Below, piece by piece: positions 41,706 to 53,172 of a stretch of 64,000 nucleotides of DNA. This stretch comes from Saturnia japonica. Its lineage: Eukaryota > Arthropoda > Insecta > Lepidoptera > Saturniidae. A model generated the notes under the pieces. The model was not told where the DNA came from and did no database searches. It was given only the letters and a program-made list of their open reading frames with translations. Made by a program: the position numbers and the translations under genes. The first letter of the stretch is position 1; each line of letters opens with the position of its first letter. The DNA lies in contig CM065334.1 in NCBI GenBank assembly GCA_033032175.1, positions 8,119,705 to 8,183,704 of the forward strand. Direction: 5' to 3'.

Positions 41706-43558
41706 ATTATTTCTCTAAATCTGGTGAGGAGACAGATTCTCAAGACGTGGCGTATGATCACCGGCGCCACAGTACATTTAATAATAGTATAGCTACCGAT
41801 AGCACAACAAAGAGCTTAAATTACGATTCAGCGGAACCCGATTCGACTTCAATACAATGTTTTCATTTGCCGGAATCAGTGAAAAATTCTGCCGCCAAAA
41901 AGGGTTCACTTTCGGACACCGATATCTTCGCAGTCAACGTGGGCTTGTCCAAAAAAAAGAAATGTAAGAAATTAAAATTAGACGTAAAAAAAGCTAGTCG
42001 GTCTATGACAGAATCTCTAAATCTATACAATGATGACAGTTCTAACTGGGTTGAGAATACACCTAAACACATATTATTAGACTGTAAAAGTTCTGAAGCA
42101 TTCAGCGAGCGATTGAAGAAATTTGACTTCAATAAATCCTTTGATATCTCTGAAACCATTTCAGTTTGTTCATCATATGATGAAGGGAATGTTGATTTGG
42201 ATTGTATATCAAATCACACTGACACAGATATGTCTAATGATGAAACACCATTTAAAATGTGCCGTAAAGTAGTTGCATCTGAAGATATACCATCAACTAC
42301 TCCAGAGTCTTTTGGAGATGTTGAGGATAACAATGAAGAAGAAAGAATCAACTTGTTGCTAAATTATAAAATGAAATTGGAACAGATTGAGTGTTTGCTT
42401 CAAAAATTGCTCAACGAATTTCAGTTTCACATTGAAGTGTCTAAAATTTTCAATTCAAAATCAATTGTAACCACTCTACCTGGTTCAGATGTATCAGGAA
42501 TTCCAAAATTAGGGGAAGTCAGGCAAATTGACAATACAAATCGTGGAGTCAGCCCATCATGGAATATTGTGATGGAGAAAGAGGATTCAGCCTCCAAAGC
42601 TAAACTTAAAAAGCAGCTATTGTCAATAAAGAATATTATTGAAAAATTTGTTAATACACATCTTGATAATTCTAAAGAGAGACCAAGAAGTTATTCTTCG
42701 ACTTATCCAAAAAGTGTGTTTGGCTTGGTGAAATCTGGACAGATTTGTAGGCAGCATAAAATGAGAAACAAGAAGAAGATTAAATGTTTTGATTTCCCAG
42801 ACTTACGAGAGGCTATGATCAATCTGTTTGGTTCAGAATCAGATAAGGAGGACTTGGGCATTTCTGGAAATAATATCACAAATTTATTTACTGAAACAGA
42901 TAACTGTGAATCACAGAGTTGCTCTTGTAAATGTCACAGTTCAATGGAAACTGATTCTGGATTAACCACAAAAACCAATCAAAGTGATCAATCCATAAGC
43001 TCATCTATCGGAAACTTTACATTGAATTCTACAACTCTATCTGCTTACTCGGAGTCTTTAGACATGTTAGTCAGCTACAACAGCTTCCAGGATAATAGCT
43101 TATATGTCACCCTGCTTCAGAAGTCAGCTATGGAACGTATAAGCTTCTATGTGAAAGTTCACAGTGTGCAATTGAATTGTGAGCTGGCTGAAGAAGATTT
43201 GGAAGCTAAGAATATTATAACATTCTACTGTCCTTGCTGTAATATAACAGAGAGTGAAGAGAGTGGCCTGTTAAGACATATACTGAGTCAAGAACACTGT
43301 GAAAAACTACATTTTGTCTACAAAACTGCTTATATTAAAAAGTGTATGGCATCTGGTAAGGAAATATTGCCAAGTACGGTTTTAAACCGAATGGTTATGT
43401 ACAGAGATGATAATAAAATAGTTTGTTTTGGTGATGCAATGTATGCATGCACTCTCTGCTTCGAAAACCTCATAGTCGGAGAGTCTGTGCTCATGGCTCA
43501 TTGTTCTACTGAGGAACATGTCTGCAGGCGCGAGAGACTCTCTGATATTATTGGTTAA
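41669..43558 (+). CDS. Unrecognised 629-aa protein, two C-terminal C2H2 fingers
   Basis: A single uninterrupted frame of 629 codons, much longer than chance in this AT-rich DNA. I do not recognise the family. The first ~500 residues are Ser/Asn/Asp-rich and probably disordered, with a Lys cluster at about 95-108 (SKKKKCKKLKLDVKK) that could be a nuclear localisation signal and a Cys patch SCSCKCH near 430. The C-terminus has two U1/matrin-like fingers: C521-x2-C524-x12-H537-x5-H543 and C594-x2-C597-x13-H611-x5-H617. The x5 His spacing is typical of fingers that bind RNA or double-stranded RNA. The start has a usable context (AAAATGG) and follows a possible 5' UTR intron. AATAAA lies ~76 and ~170 nt after the stop. 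A nucleic-acid-binding nuclear protein is a reasonable guess, no more. Confidence 0.8.
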   Translation: MAFSLRRMLSNINYFSKSGEETDSQDVAYDHRRHSTFNNSIATDSTTKSLNYDSAEPDSTSIQCFHLPESVKNSAAKKGSLSDTDIFAVNVGLSKKKKCKKLKLDVKKASRSMTESLNLYNDDSSNWVENTPKHILLDCKSSEAFSERLKKFDFNKSFDISETISVCSSYDEGNVDLDCISNHTDTDMSNDETPFKMCRKVVASEDIPSTTPESFGDVEDNNEEERINLLLNYKMKLEQIECLLQKLLNEFQFHIEVSKIFNSKSIVTTLPGSDVSGIPKLGEVRQIDNTNRGVSPSWNIVMEKEDSASKAKLKKQLLSIKNIIEKFVNTHLDNSKERPRSYSSTYPKSVFGLVKSGQICRQHKMRNKKKIKCFDFPDLREAMINLFGSESDKEDLGISGNNITNLFTETDNCESQSCSCKCHSSMETDSGLTTKTNQSDQSISSSIGNFTLNSTTLSAYSESLDMLVSYNSFQDNSLYVTLLQKSAMERISFYVKVHSVQLNCELAEEDLEAKNIITFYCPCCNITESEESGLLRHILSQEHCEKLHFVYKTAYIKKCMASGKEILPSTVLNRMVMYRDDNKIVCFGDAMYACTLCFENLIVGESVLMAHCSTEEHVCRRERLSDIIG

Positions 43559-43633
43559 TCTGCATGTATGCATGTTTTTTTATCAAATCCTTGTATATTT
43601 ATATTTATGAGGGTTGGCATGAATAGTGTGACC

Positions 43634-43733
43634 AATAAATATCCCTCCCAGTGGTCAGTGGCCTTTATAGATTGCAATATTTATAATGTGTTGCATTTTG
43701 TTGTTTTCGGGTTTATTTCAACAATGCAATAAA
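43634..43733 (+). terminator. Two poly(A) signals
   Basis: AATAAA at 43,634-43,639 and at 43,728-43,733 follow the stop of the 629-residue gene; the second precedes an A-rich stretch. Confidence 0.5.
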
Positions 43734-43787
43734 AAGTAAAAAAAATATATAATATAAATAATTTTTTAAAAGTGCCAAAAAACATTA

Positions 43788-44312
43788 CTAGTAAACTCTT
43801 TATAACGAAAATCAAGGGACTGTGCATTTTTTGTCGTTATAGAGAGTTATCGTTATATGGAGTGAACAAAAAAACAACCAAATTAACAAGAATTTTCGCT
43901 TCATCAACACTAATCGCTTTCCGTTTACTGGCCATGTTAACTGTTTCAAAGTAGGTTTACGACTGATAATACGATAGGTACCCAGTATGCTTGGTCGAAG
44001 ACCATCACTTCCGAGAAAACAATGCGTCATACTGCACGTGTTCAAGGAAATTAAGGATAACAAAAGCTAGACCGACCTCCGATGTTTCGGAGCCTCAAAG
44101 ACTTTTGTTACCTGGATAATAAACAATAATACCGATAATAAATATTTACTGTCTAAAAATATGAACACATTTCTTCGTAATAGAGAATGGTGTATCGCTA
44201 TAAAGAGTGTTTCAATATGTGGGTTTTAAAGCAAACCAACCAAGTTGGGCTCACTTCAACATTATAGGGAGTTTATCTTTATAAAGGATAACGTTATAAA
44301 GAGTTTACACTG
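43788..44312. mobile_element. MITE, pogo/Tc1-like, TA target
   Basis: Inverted ends (GTAAACTCTTTATAACG at 43,791; CGTTATAAAGAGTTTAC near 44,292-44,308, then ACTG) are flanked by TA on both sides. 525 bp, no transposase. Further inward similarity: GTCGTTATAGAGAGTT on the left, ATTATAGGGAGTTTATC on the right. Confidence 0.7.
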
Positions 44313-47100
44313 TATATTATACAATTAATTCTGCAAGTCTTTGTGTCAATCTGTTTTTTTTTTTAATGTTAGTAAAACCGAAAATAATGGAATGTCTTTA
44401 TATACATAAACCCTATATTAATATTTATAGACTGACATTAAGACTAAAAATACCTATATATCTGAACCAAACACTGCCAGAACTTCCTATGAAAATGAAT
44501 CTCTCTATCAAACAATATTTTTTATATGTGATCGTTTTTTTTTCTTTCGAATACAAAACAGAAACAATTAATATAATACTTAGGTAATATTAAAATAATT
44601 AGGTGCTTCTAAAATATGAATGGGTAATATTGTGTTCAGTTTGTATGTCATACCTAAGTAAAAATCTACAGTTTTTCTATGCACTTCTTCTAGAACTATC
44701 TATATTTTTACATTTATTTATACATCTGGTCAATAGTACAGTATTAAAATTGCTAAGTGATTTTCTAATAGAGCGTATTTAATTTCAAACTTTTAAAACA
44801 TCTTATATCTGTTTACATAATATAAACTAATTTTATTTTAAAAATGTACTAAGAAGAATTATATTTTGAAAAAAACTGTTGTCTAATAATAGTATAGCTT
44901 TAATCTGGCTATAAAGCACAAATGAAAAAGCTGCAAATGACCGAAAGTTAAGAATAGCAAACATGTTACAATGGTTAGGAGGAAATGTTCATAACACAGG
45001 GTTCTAATGACTTTTCAATGTATGATTGTCCACCAAATTATATTTATTTCTGATTAACACTAGAATCTAATTTCTACTGAATATTTTAAATTTTTCAACT
45101 GTAACTGTAATATAGATGTATAAAGTGCTAATTTACCTAAATCAAAACTGTGATAATATCAAAACTAAATTATTAATTTTTTTTTAAATACTATAGTAAT
45201 AGTTGACTAAAGCAATTAATTCTTGGCTATGAAAATCGGCCATTTTCCTACCCCAGATCTATTCTGTATCTTGAATCACCATTGCTTCTCTGTTGTATCT
45301 TACGTCAAATCGATTTTCTCTCATCTTTTCCAAGAAAAGCATACTGGAATTCAAATTGTAATTTTTAAGGTAAAATATCTATAATATAAAAAATTTCAGC
45401 TACTTCAAATAAAATGTTTCTATCATGTAAGTATATCAGGTAGTGTAAACCAATTTTTACTCTGTGATATAAATCGAGCTTATATTTTGAGGTTATGTCA
45501 GCCATTTGTAATAACCACTTTGTACACCTTTCATTTATGTTTGAAATACTCTTAAAATATATATATTTTAGTAATTATATGTAAACCAAAAAAAGTTTAA
45601 TATGATTTTGACTTTTCTATTGTGTTGTCATAGAAAACGATCTTGAACCTTATACATGAAAATTTCATTATTCAAGATTTTACTTTTATTTGGTTGCTTA
45701 CTTTCAAACATAACATAGTTTGTAAGGGTAAATGTGACTGAAATATGTTTAGTTTTAAGCTATACATATAAACTTTTTTACATTTATACAATAATTTTGA
45801 TCTCAGAATCCTAGAAAAGAAACCTAACAAAAGACTGATATTAGAGCCATTGTTAAAAAAAGCAATTAATTTAAATGAAATATGTCAAAAGTTTTGAACT
45901 ATATAGTTTACTGGTTTTTTAATAAATCTTTTACAGAATAAGAAAATCATATTTTGTGGGCGTGTTTTTACAGAATTTTAGACATATTTCCTTCCATGTT
46001 ATGCCACTTTACAGCTCTTTATAGAAAGTTAGAAAATAGAAATAATAATTATTAAAATTTATTGTATCATATTCCCTTTTGTTTTTATTGTAAAGAAAAC
46101 AATAAAAGGACGACATTTTAATAATTAATATCAAAAATCAAAATCTTCCGATTTTTACATTCCGATTAACTTTGTAATTGTAATGTAAATTTATCTCATG
46201 TATTGTAACTTAGCATAACTTATAAATATGTGAATGGCAATAAACTATTTTTTTTTTTTTAAATATGTAGATGTTGTGAGCCATTCACTTTATCTTATTA
46301 ATGTAAGCATTTTTTATAAGTAAATAATTTACAACCTGTAATCATGATTGTAATTTTATGATAAAAATGTAATCGGAAAATGATTGTAGTGTAAAAATGA
46401 AATTTTTGAAGTCTTTATTTGATTGAACAGTATGTATATTTACGTGTTTACGTGATTAAGATATATTTTAGGTACCTACTAGTTTTAAAACGCGGTTTTA
46501 ATTTAAATTTCATTTTTTTGTTCCTCTATAGAACAAAAATATCCCTGTATAATTTCAAATTTATTTTAATATTAATCAATTGTATAAATGCGTCTCATTT
46601 AAAGATCAGTGTACATCTTAGTGTTGGTAAAGCATCGACAATTGATTGACGTATCGATTATAAGTCAACCCGTAGTTGAAGGCGACAGCGAAAAAAAGAT
46701 GTCATTCGCGGAAATTTTCCTTGTTTTCACAAGAATACCCCGAATTGTGTATTGGTCCTAATATATATGTATAGTGTTGATGACTATCGATTATTCGATG
46801 TTTCACAAACACTCACTTATATTTATTTGCCTTAGAGGACAAGGTCTCATGTAATATATATGAAGGTTGACGCACAATGGCCTCGTATTTCAGTGCAACT
46901 ACTATGTATGTACTATATGTTAAAAAAAGTTAAATTTCTTTCTTATTAGATACAACTGGATAATTATACCCCGCGGTTCCATTCGTATTTATTTTTCCCG
47001 TTCTCGCTTCTCATACTACACTTCCTTATTAATTAGACTACAAAATGCTGAAACAATTTTTCAAATCTGGTGTGTAGTTAGATTAAGCTATGATCAAAAA
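44313..47100. other. Long AT-rich gene-free stretch
   Basis: No coding exon, repeat copy or RNA gene recognised. AATAAACTA followed by a T run at about 46,230-46,260 could be a transcript end on the plus strand. If so, the upstream AT-rich sequence might be an alternative long 3' UTR of the 629-residue gene. The short frames (73 and 76 codons) have no motif. Confidence 0.45.
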
Positions 47101-47109
47101 CACCATTGG

Positions 47110-47277
47110 CCATGGGCGCCAGTGGCAGTTTTTGAAATGTATAATTGATTTAAAAAAAAATTCAAGACATGTAGGTTGCATCCAAATTTGTACAATACAT
47201 GTTTAATTATCTTTAAATTATATTAGTGTGTAGTTTCTGATGCACTTTTCTGAAAGTGACCATGGTGGCGCCCGTGC
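47110..47277. repeat. Small inverted-repeat element (ATGGGCGCC ends)
   Basis: CCATGGGCGCCAGTGGCAG on the left, and on the right ACCATGGTGGCGCCCGTGCAT, are imperfectly inverted. Related ends at 32,526-32,757. About 170 bp, no coding capacity. Confidence 0.45.
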
Positions 47278-47504
47278 ATATCGTTAAATAGAAATGAAAT
47301 AATGTAATTCATTGATTACATATTATATCCTGTGATGTAATACAAACATTTTTGATACGGAATCGCGAAATGCTCGATAAATTAGTTGTTAGTTGTAATA
47401 TCGACTATGGAATGTGGAAATGTTTGAACTTTTATTACACTGTTTTCTGTTAACTTGAGTGCCGTTACTACAAGCAAGCTCGATTTTATTTTCAATGTTT
47501 GCTG

Positions 47505-47680
47505 TTTATTTGATTCTCAGACGTTTTGGTTCAATATTATATAGCCTATCTCACTCCCACAATTAAGACGAATCTAACGACACCTCGTATGCTAAAATCC
47601 GTTGAGCCGTTTAGGCTACAGAGTATACATACATACGCACGAAAAACATAATCCTCCTTTTTCGCAGTCGGGTAAAAATG
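47505..47680 (-). repeat. Dispersed repeat (family D)
   Basis: Complement of the 21,455 copy: ACGAATCTAACGACACCTCG, GTATGCTAAAATCC, then a CATACATACGCACG stretch and CTTTTTCGCAGTCGGGTAAAA. Confidence 0.55.
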
Positions 47681-47689
47681 AAACATGTT

Positions 47690-50000
47690 TGCAGTTACAT
47701 GCCGTAGAAGTCAAATCTTAGAAAACAAAGAAATTCACACAAATAATACACGTGAACAATACACTACGCTGGCTATGACGCCTTTTCCCAAGGCTTCGTA
47801 ATACGCAGGCGCACACACACATGTACAAAGAGGAGAACGATATAATATGAAACACTGTAATGTACTATCTCATTCTCTCACAGGCTAAATCTTATAAACG
47901 TATGTGTTTGTAGTATCTTTTTTGTGTCACTTTATCGTTTCATCGAGTTTCAAATCACAACGGCACTAAAGAAGTCCTCACTTCAAAAAGCTTTTTACTT
48001 TATTGATAATTAAATGGGCACAACTCAATAATGTTTTAAACATTTCTGTACAGATATTAATTTTTTTAGGTAAATTTATATTTTTTATTAGCTTGTAATA
48101 GTGCTTGGTATCCGGTATCGATAAAACATGGGTATAGTAAAATGGCGATTTTTTAAAAAATATTTTTGCGTTAATACATAAACAAACATCGGTTCTTTCT
48201 TAGTAAGGAATGTGTTAGCCCATCGAACGACGACAGCAATAAAAGGTCATTTGTTCAAATCGTTGTTGCAAATACAAAATGCAACCCCATATTATGTACT
48301 TACTGTTGGAAATAGACAATTGATAGTAAATCGATTATACGAGCAACACTATTAATTAAACAAGCAAAGCAGTTTATTTATCATCTGACGTTTAATTTCT
48401 AATTGATTTATGTATTTTTTTTTATAAACTTTGAAAAGATACTGTCACTTTAGAAAGAGTCGCCAATTTATTAAATCTATAGTATATATTCTAGAATGAA
48501 ATCTGTGATTTACGGTCTGTGTTCATATTATGATGAAAATTTATTTTCCGTTGTAGATATTTTTATGGAAACGCCTTGGTATTCTGCAATGATTTATAAA
48601 ATATAAGTGTAAGGTCAAGTTTACGTCATGGTCTATTATATTTGACATCATTCATCGTATTGTATGTCAAATTTATGTAAATATGACCGGAATGTGATGT
48701 CAAACTAGAGACACGATTGGGATATATTCCATTAATGTTTCGAATCTGAACGGACTACTAAATTTTATAGCCTAGTCACTTTAGAATTTCACCTCGGAAT
48801 AAACTGAATATTTGTATAAACTTTTATTTTCGCATTGTGAATGTTGTCTCATAAGGTCACGTGCGAGCGTTCTTAGACATTCAAGGTCCAAGGGTCGTGG
48901 AAAACAGTTTTTTATAAATATCTCGTTTCCTATGCTTTAAATGATATTTGCATGTTAATAATAGATATAAGGTATAAAATTCTCTGCAAATTTTGTTACA
49001 AGCATTTTTTAAATAGGTTTAACCATTTTTTAGAGAGAGCGCGAGGAGCTATTAACTGAAACTGAATTGTAAACCGTCGATAGATTGTGAAAATTATGGT
49101 AGCAGGTTTTGCAAAATGTGAATATTCAACGGTTAATTTGTTATTGGAGTTGATCGCTGTCCGCTTGCTTCGCTCGCTCGGCTCGAGCACTATGATCACA
49201 GTTTCAACCAGCGCCGGACCAAACCCTTAGTCAAGGTTGTGCGAGACTATCTTTTGGTACAGTTAAAGGAATAAACTCATAAAATAATTACTTCCCAAAA
49301 AATATTTTTAAACAGCTAACTCCGTTAAATTAAATAAATATACAATTACTTTTTCCAGATTTGTAATGTTTTAGGCCTTTTATCAATAGACCAAGAATAT
49401 TCATTAATTTACTTTAATTTTGAAACAAAAAGTCGACTTGCGGATTCAATTTTAATATGGGCAGCCCTGCGCCTCTCAAAAGGCAACAAAAACCGGTTTC
49501 GCTTGAAATTGTTTTACGCATATGACGTCCCTTTCTACCTGGTGCTTGGAAAGGTTGCACCTCTCGCTCTACTCTAGGGCCACCGCTGCCGCGCTGTTTT
49601 CAACGTGACATAAACATACGAAAATATATCCGTTACATAGATTACTTATAAACTAACGAAGATGTGACATTTATTTATTCTAGTCTGTAATAACTAAGTT
49701 TATGGTCTTTATGAAGGACATCGAGGCGTTCTATATTGTATCTGCAACTTGGACAACTGTTTCTCATTGACTGTTAGTAATAAAACTGGTTTTTGGACTG
49801 ATTAAATGCTTACAGTTTGGACATTGTGTTTTATTTTGAACTGGCATCTTCGCACACGACTTTGGTTAATCTTAATTTCATATTACGCTAAAGAGATTTT
49901 TTGCACACAAAACTGCGCACCCGCAGCGGACGGCAGTTTTATTGGCGCTAAAATCATTATAGACTATGAAAGCGCCTAGCATCCAGCGATATCCATTACT
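47690..50000. other. Intergenic sequence, no gene seen
   Basis: AT-rich with a few GC-richer patches (about 49,140-49,190 and 49,540-49,610). The 67-codon minus frame at 48,996-49,199 shows no domain. Confidence 0.45.
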
Positions 50001-50002
50001 AC

Positions 50003-50700
50003 AGACTCGCGCAACTTCGTCTGCGTCACTTAAGAGAGGGACGTAGACAGAGACAAATAATTATTGTGGTAGGCACCTATAATACAATTTATAGATACCG
50101 CCTGCCTGCCACATCATTCCGGTAAAATGCACGCGCGGTACCTACTTGATCATTATTTTGCTGCGGAGTTATTTTAAAACTGTGATGTCTCTTAAGATAT
50201 TCATTTAAATCAAATGGTGTAAAGGACAATTTTGTCCAAAATTAAATACTTGTGATGAATAATGTATTTATCCGATAAGGACAAATACCATGTTTATAAA
50301 AACACCTTCGCAAATAATGCATTATTTGGTACAAATTTTATTACCATAAAAAAGGTTCTAATTCGTAAACCTTAAAAGATAGACATATGCTGTCGCGAAC
50401 TTCTTTTTAGAACTTTTTAAGAGAAACAATTCCGTCCTACATCATTGTTGCGTAACTATAACCATTTACGCAGCGCACGCAATAGAAATTTTCAAAAGGA
50501 ATAAATTTTCCCCGTTTTTGCAACATTTTTCATTGATGCTCCGCTCTTATTGGTCGTAGCGTGATGTTGTATAGCCTATAGCGTTTCTCGATAAATGAGC
50601 TATCCAACACTAAAATAATTTTTCCAATCCAACTAGTACATTATGAGATTAGCGTGTTCAACCAAACAAACAAACTCTTCAGCTTTATAAAAGTAGGCTT
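50003..50700 (-). mobile_element. Non-autonomous Helitron
   Basis: Aligns on the minus strand along 40,045-41,053 without that copy's insert: shared GATCATTATTTTGCTGC, ACACCTTCGCAAATAAT, CCATAAAAAAGGTT and CAAACTCTTCAGCTTTATAA. Its 3' end has lost the clean CTAG. Confidence 0.65.
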
Positions 50701-50937
50701 GTATTAATTCCACAATTGTATTTTAACCACGATTATATATTATCAATTTATCACTTTTGCTTAGTATGCCAATCAGAATACCCTTAAATCTCTAAGTACA
50801 ATTATTGAGAGGTTTTCCCATAGACTTATATAAGTATAGATTGGCACAATGAAAGAGAAGGAGCATAGTATACACTTATGTAAGAAAGAGATAGGGACAC
50901 GAGAATTTTACGTATGTCCTATCGGTGTACGTAAATC

Positions 50938-51192
50938 AAAAACATACCATCACGCCTGTGTCCCCGAATGGTTAGGCAGAGGTGTACTAACGTACACCCA
51001 CAGTTCGTCGGGTATGTTTTTTAGGTCCCATGTAATAGGGGGCGAGCCTATTGCTATTAATCGGGCACAAAGCCAAACTCCGAGCTGCTACTGAGAATTT
51101 CATAGAGAAACCCAATAGACTTTGCTTGACATGGGAATCGAACCCGGGACCTCGATGATAGCAGTCGCGCTTACGACCACTAGGCTAATGAG
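50938..51192 (-). mobile_element. Full-length tRNA-derived SINE with target duplication
   Basis: Flanked by a perfect 11-bp direct repeat, GTACGTAAATC, at 50,927-50,937 and 51,193-51,203. On the minus strand it starts CTCATTAGCCTAGTGG (A box), has CCGGGTTCGATTCCC (B box) about 45 nt on, and ends in CAGGCGTGATGGTATGTTTTT. About 255 bp. The best-preserved copy of the window's SINE family. Confidence 0.88.
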
Positions 51193-51245
51193 GTACGTAA
51201 ATCGTGTCCAAAACAAATCTCACTTATTTTTGGATGATATAAGGT

Positions 51246-51871
51246 TATAGCTGTGCCCTACGGTTTCACCCGTGATAATTTTATTCGACAAACACCGCGC
51301 CGCCAGGCCACCTATGTAGTCTATCATAATTTTTCTTCCCGCAAGTACAAATTATTTTAATTTTTCATTATCCCCTAAACTATCTGTCCAAATAACATGC
51401 TGTATAGAACAAAATTTAACTTCATAAAATTGTCTTTATGATGAAGTAACTTTTATTCGTAAGGATTAATATGTCATGTCTAAAAATAATGCTTATAAAT
51501 CACATTTAAATTTTCAACAAATCTTCCTCACTAAATACCTTATTGTGGTTTATGTATAAGAGATAGGCATATGTTACAGCTGATTTATTTTGAGATATAC
51601 TAAGGACCAATATTATTGTAGAAAATTGTATTTCCGTATCATTATCGATTACACTAGCGCACACGGTTAAAGAAGTTCGGGAGGGCCTCGACTTACAACT
51701 TAAGTAACAAAAATCAATATTTAAGGTTATCTGAAAGTTGTAGCTTAATCTTACATAGCCTACACTATTGCTCGAGCGTCTGGCTATCATATACAAAAAG
51801 AATTTCTCGAATCTGGTAGTTCCAGAAATTAGTGTGTAAAAAAACAAACAAATTTTTACATAATATAAAGA
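51246..51871 (-). mobile_element. Non-autonomous Helitron
   Basis: Inverted relative of 9,106-9,721: shared CGGTTTCACCCGTG, TGATGAAGTAACTTTTATTCG, AAATAATGCTTATAAATCAC and ATACTAAGGACCAATATTATTGTAG-like blocks. Confidence 0.6.
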
Positions 51872-51944
51872 TATAAAGTGTAATTTATTATTTAAATGTA
51901 GTTACATTTATAATATATCTGGATTTTTTAATTATTAACTAGCT

Positions 51945-52165
51945 GGTACCCGCGACTTCGTCTGCGTATTATTGTATATCACTATCTGAAATTTCATCTA
52001 AATCCATTCAGCTGTTTTTGCGTGATTTAGTAACAAACAGAAATTTTCCATTTATTATATTTGTAGGATAGCACTGGTTAATCTATGACTTTTACCGGGA
52101 TAAAAAGTACCCTATATGTTATTCCAGGTCATAGACTATCTATTATGTAACAAACATCCAAACAT
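51945..52165 (-). mobile_element. Helitron/retroelement tail
   Basis: CTAGCTGGTACCCGCGACTTCG at 51,942 onward is the complement of a common lepidopteran element end. Downstream is AAATTTCATCTAAATCCATTC and a run of AACAAACATCC. Boundary toward the next gene unclear. Confidence 0.45.
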
Positions 52166-52176
52166 CCCACATCACA

Positions 52177-52186
52177 TTTATTTATT
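52177..52186 (-). terminator. Poly(A) signals of the FANCE-like gene
   Basis: Two overlapping minus-strand AATAAA motifs about 72-81 nt after the stop codon at 52,258. Confidence 0.45.
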
Positions 52187-52257
52187 ATATTAGTAACATT
52201 GCTTTAATTTACAATACCAAATCTATGGTTTTTAATTTACAGATAAGTCATGTTTTT

Positions 52258-53172
52258 TCAATCAAATTCCACATCTATAATTTTATTCAAAATTATTTCA
52301 CAAGGCCTTCTGAATGCTGATCTGTGTCTCTCAACAATTTCTTTAATAATTTTTATGTTCAACCTTGTGTCCATAGACTGTTGTTCAGTTTGCAGAAATG
52401 CGAGCAACAATTTTCCGTAATGTCGGTCATTCCTGCAGTGTTGCTCGTTTTGTATCAAGGAGGATAATATTTTATTATGTATATCATTCAATTTCGAACA
52501 ATCTTTGTAAATACTATAAACTACTGGTATGTTATTCGCGAAGCATTCTGCATTTATGTCCGTATCTAATATATATTTCAGAAAATCGACTTGTTCTTGT
52601 AAATTTAAAGTTAAAATATAATCATTCAATACATTCCTAGGGATCGTCGAATCTTTGATCAATATATCCAATAGGGTTTCTAAATATTTCTTGTGGTTTT
52701 GTCTTGATTGCACTAAGAAATCCAAGATATATCTGCAATATTCCCTTTTTATAGTTGTAGGTATAAAAATTGTATAGAAATTAACCAAAAAATCTTCAGA
52801 TTTCTGGATCGTGCATACTTGTTTACAAAATTTCTCAATAGATGGCGTTGATAGTCGTTGTGCTAGATAAATAAACAAGTTGTGGTTTTTACAACATTCT
52901 TCTACTATAGTATCAAAATCTAGCGTATATTCACTTTCAATCATTTCAATAAACTCTTTAAAGTTATCATGTGAGTCAGGCTTTGCTTTTTCCTCACAAA
53001 CATCCATTTGTTTATGTTTTTGTTCTGGGAGGTTATGTTTATTATCATTTTCGTCTATTTTTCTAACGAATTCTCGAACCCATTTGTTGTTTTCGTCTGG
53101 TGGTGAAGATGCTGCGATACATTTAAGTAATTGAGCCTCGGAAGAAGGTGAAAATGTCCAAATTTGTGCCAT
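52258..53172 (-). CDS. Helical protein resembling FANCE C-terminal domain
   Basis: Encodes 304 residues from the ATG at 53,172. That ATG has a strong context (AGAATGG) and lies just after a splice-acceptor-like TTTTGTACTTCAG, so the open frame upstream to 53,265 is probably intron or 5' UTR. After an acidic, charged linker (about residues 20-70), the C-terminal two thirds is all helical and Leu/Ile-rich with short repeating helices. The order and spacing near the end (GKLLLAFLQTEQ, then KEIVERHRSAFRRPCEIILN) recall the last helical repeats of FANCE (YAKLMLTVMTKYQ, then TTFLRKSLKAAL in human). FANCE links FANCC to FANCD2 in the Fanconi anaemia core complex. Shorter than human FANCE (~536 aa); invertebrate forms tend to be short. 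Similarity judged by eye; another helical-repeat family is possible. Confidence 0.55.
   Translation of the reverse strand: MAQIWTFSPSSEAQLLKCIAASSPPDENNKWVREFVRKIDENDNKHNLPEQKHKQMDVCEEKAKPDSHDNFKEFIEMIESEYTLDFDTIVEECCKNHNLFIYLAQRLSTPSIEKFCKQVCTIQKSEDFLVNFYTIFIPTTIKREYCRYILDFLVQSRQNHKKYLETLLDILIKDSTIPRNVLNDYILTLNLQEQVDFLKYILDTDINAECFANNIPVVYSIYKDCSKLNDIHNKILSSLIQNEQHCRNDRHYGKLLLAFLQTEQQSMDTRLNIKIIKEIVERHRSAFRRPCEIILNKIIDVEFD

Noticed and set aside
41863..42159. 98-codon minus-strand frame
   Set aside because: Shadow of the 629-residue gene on the other strand.
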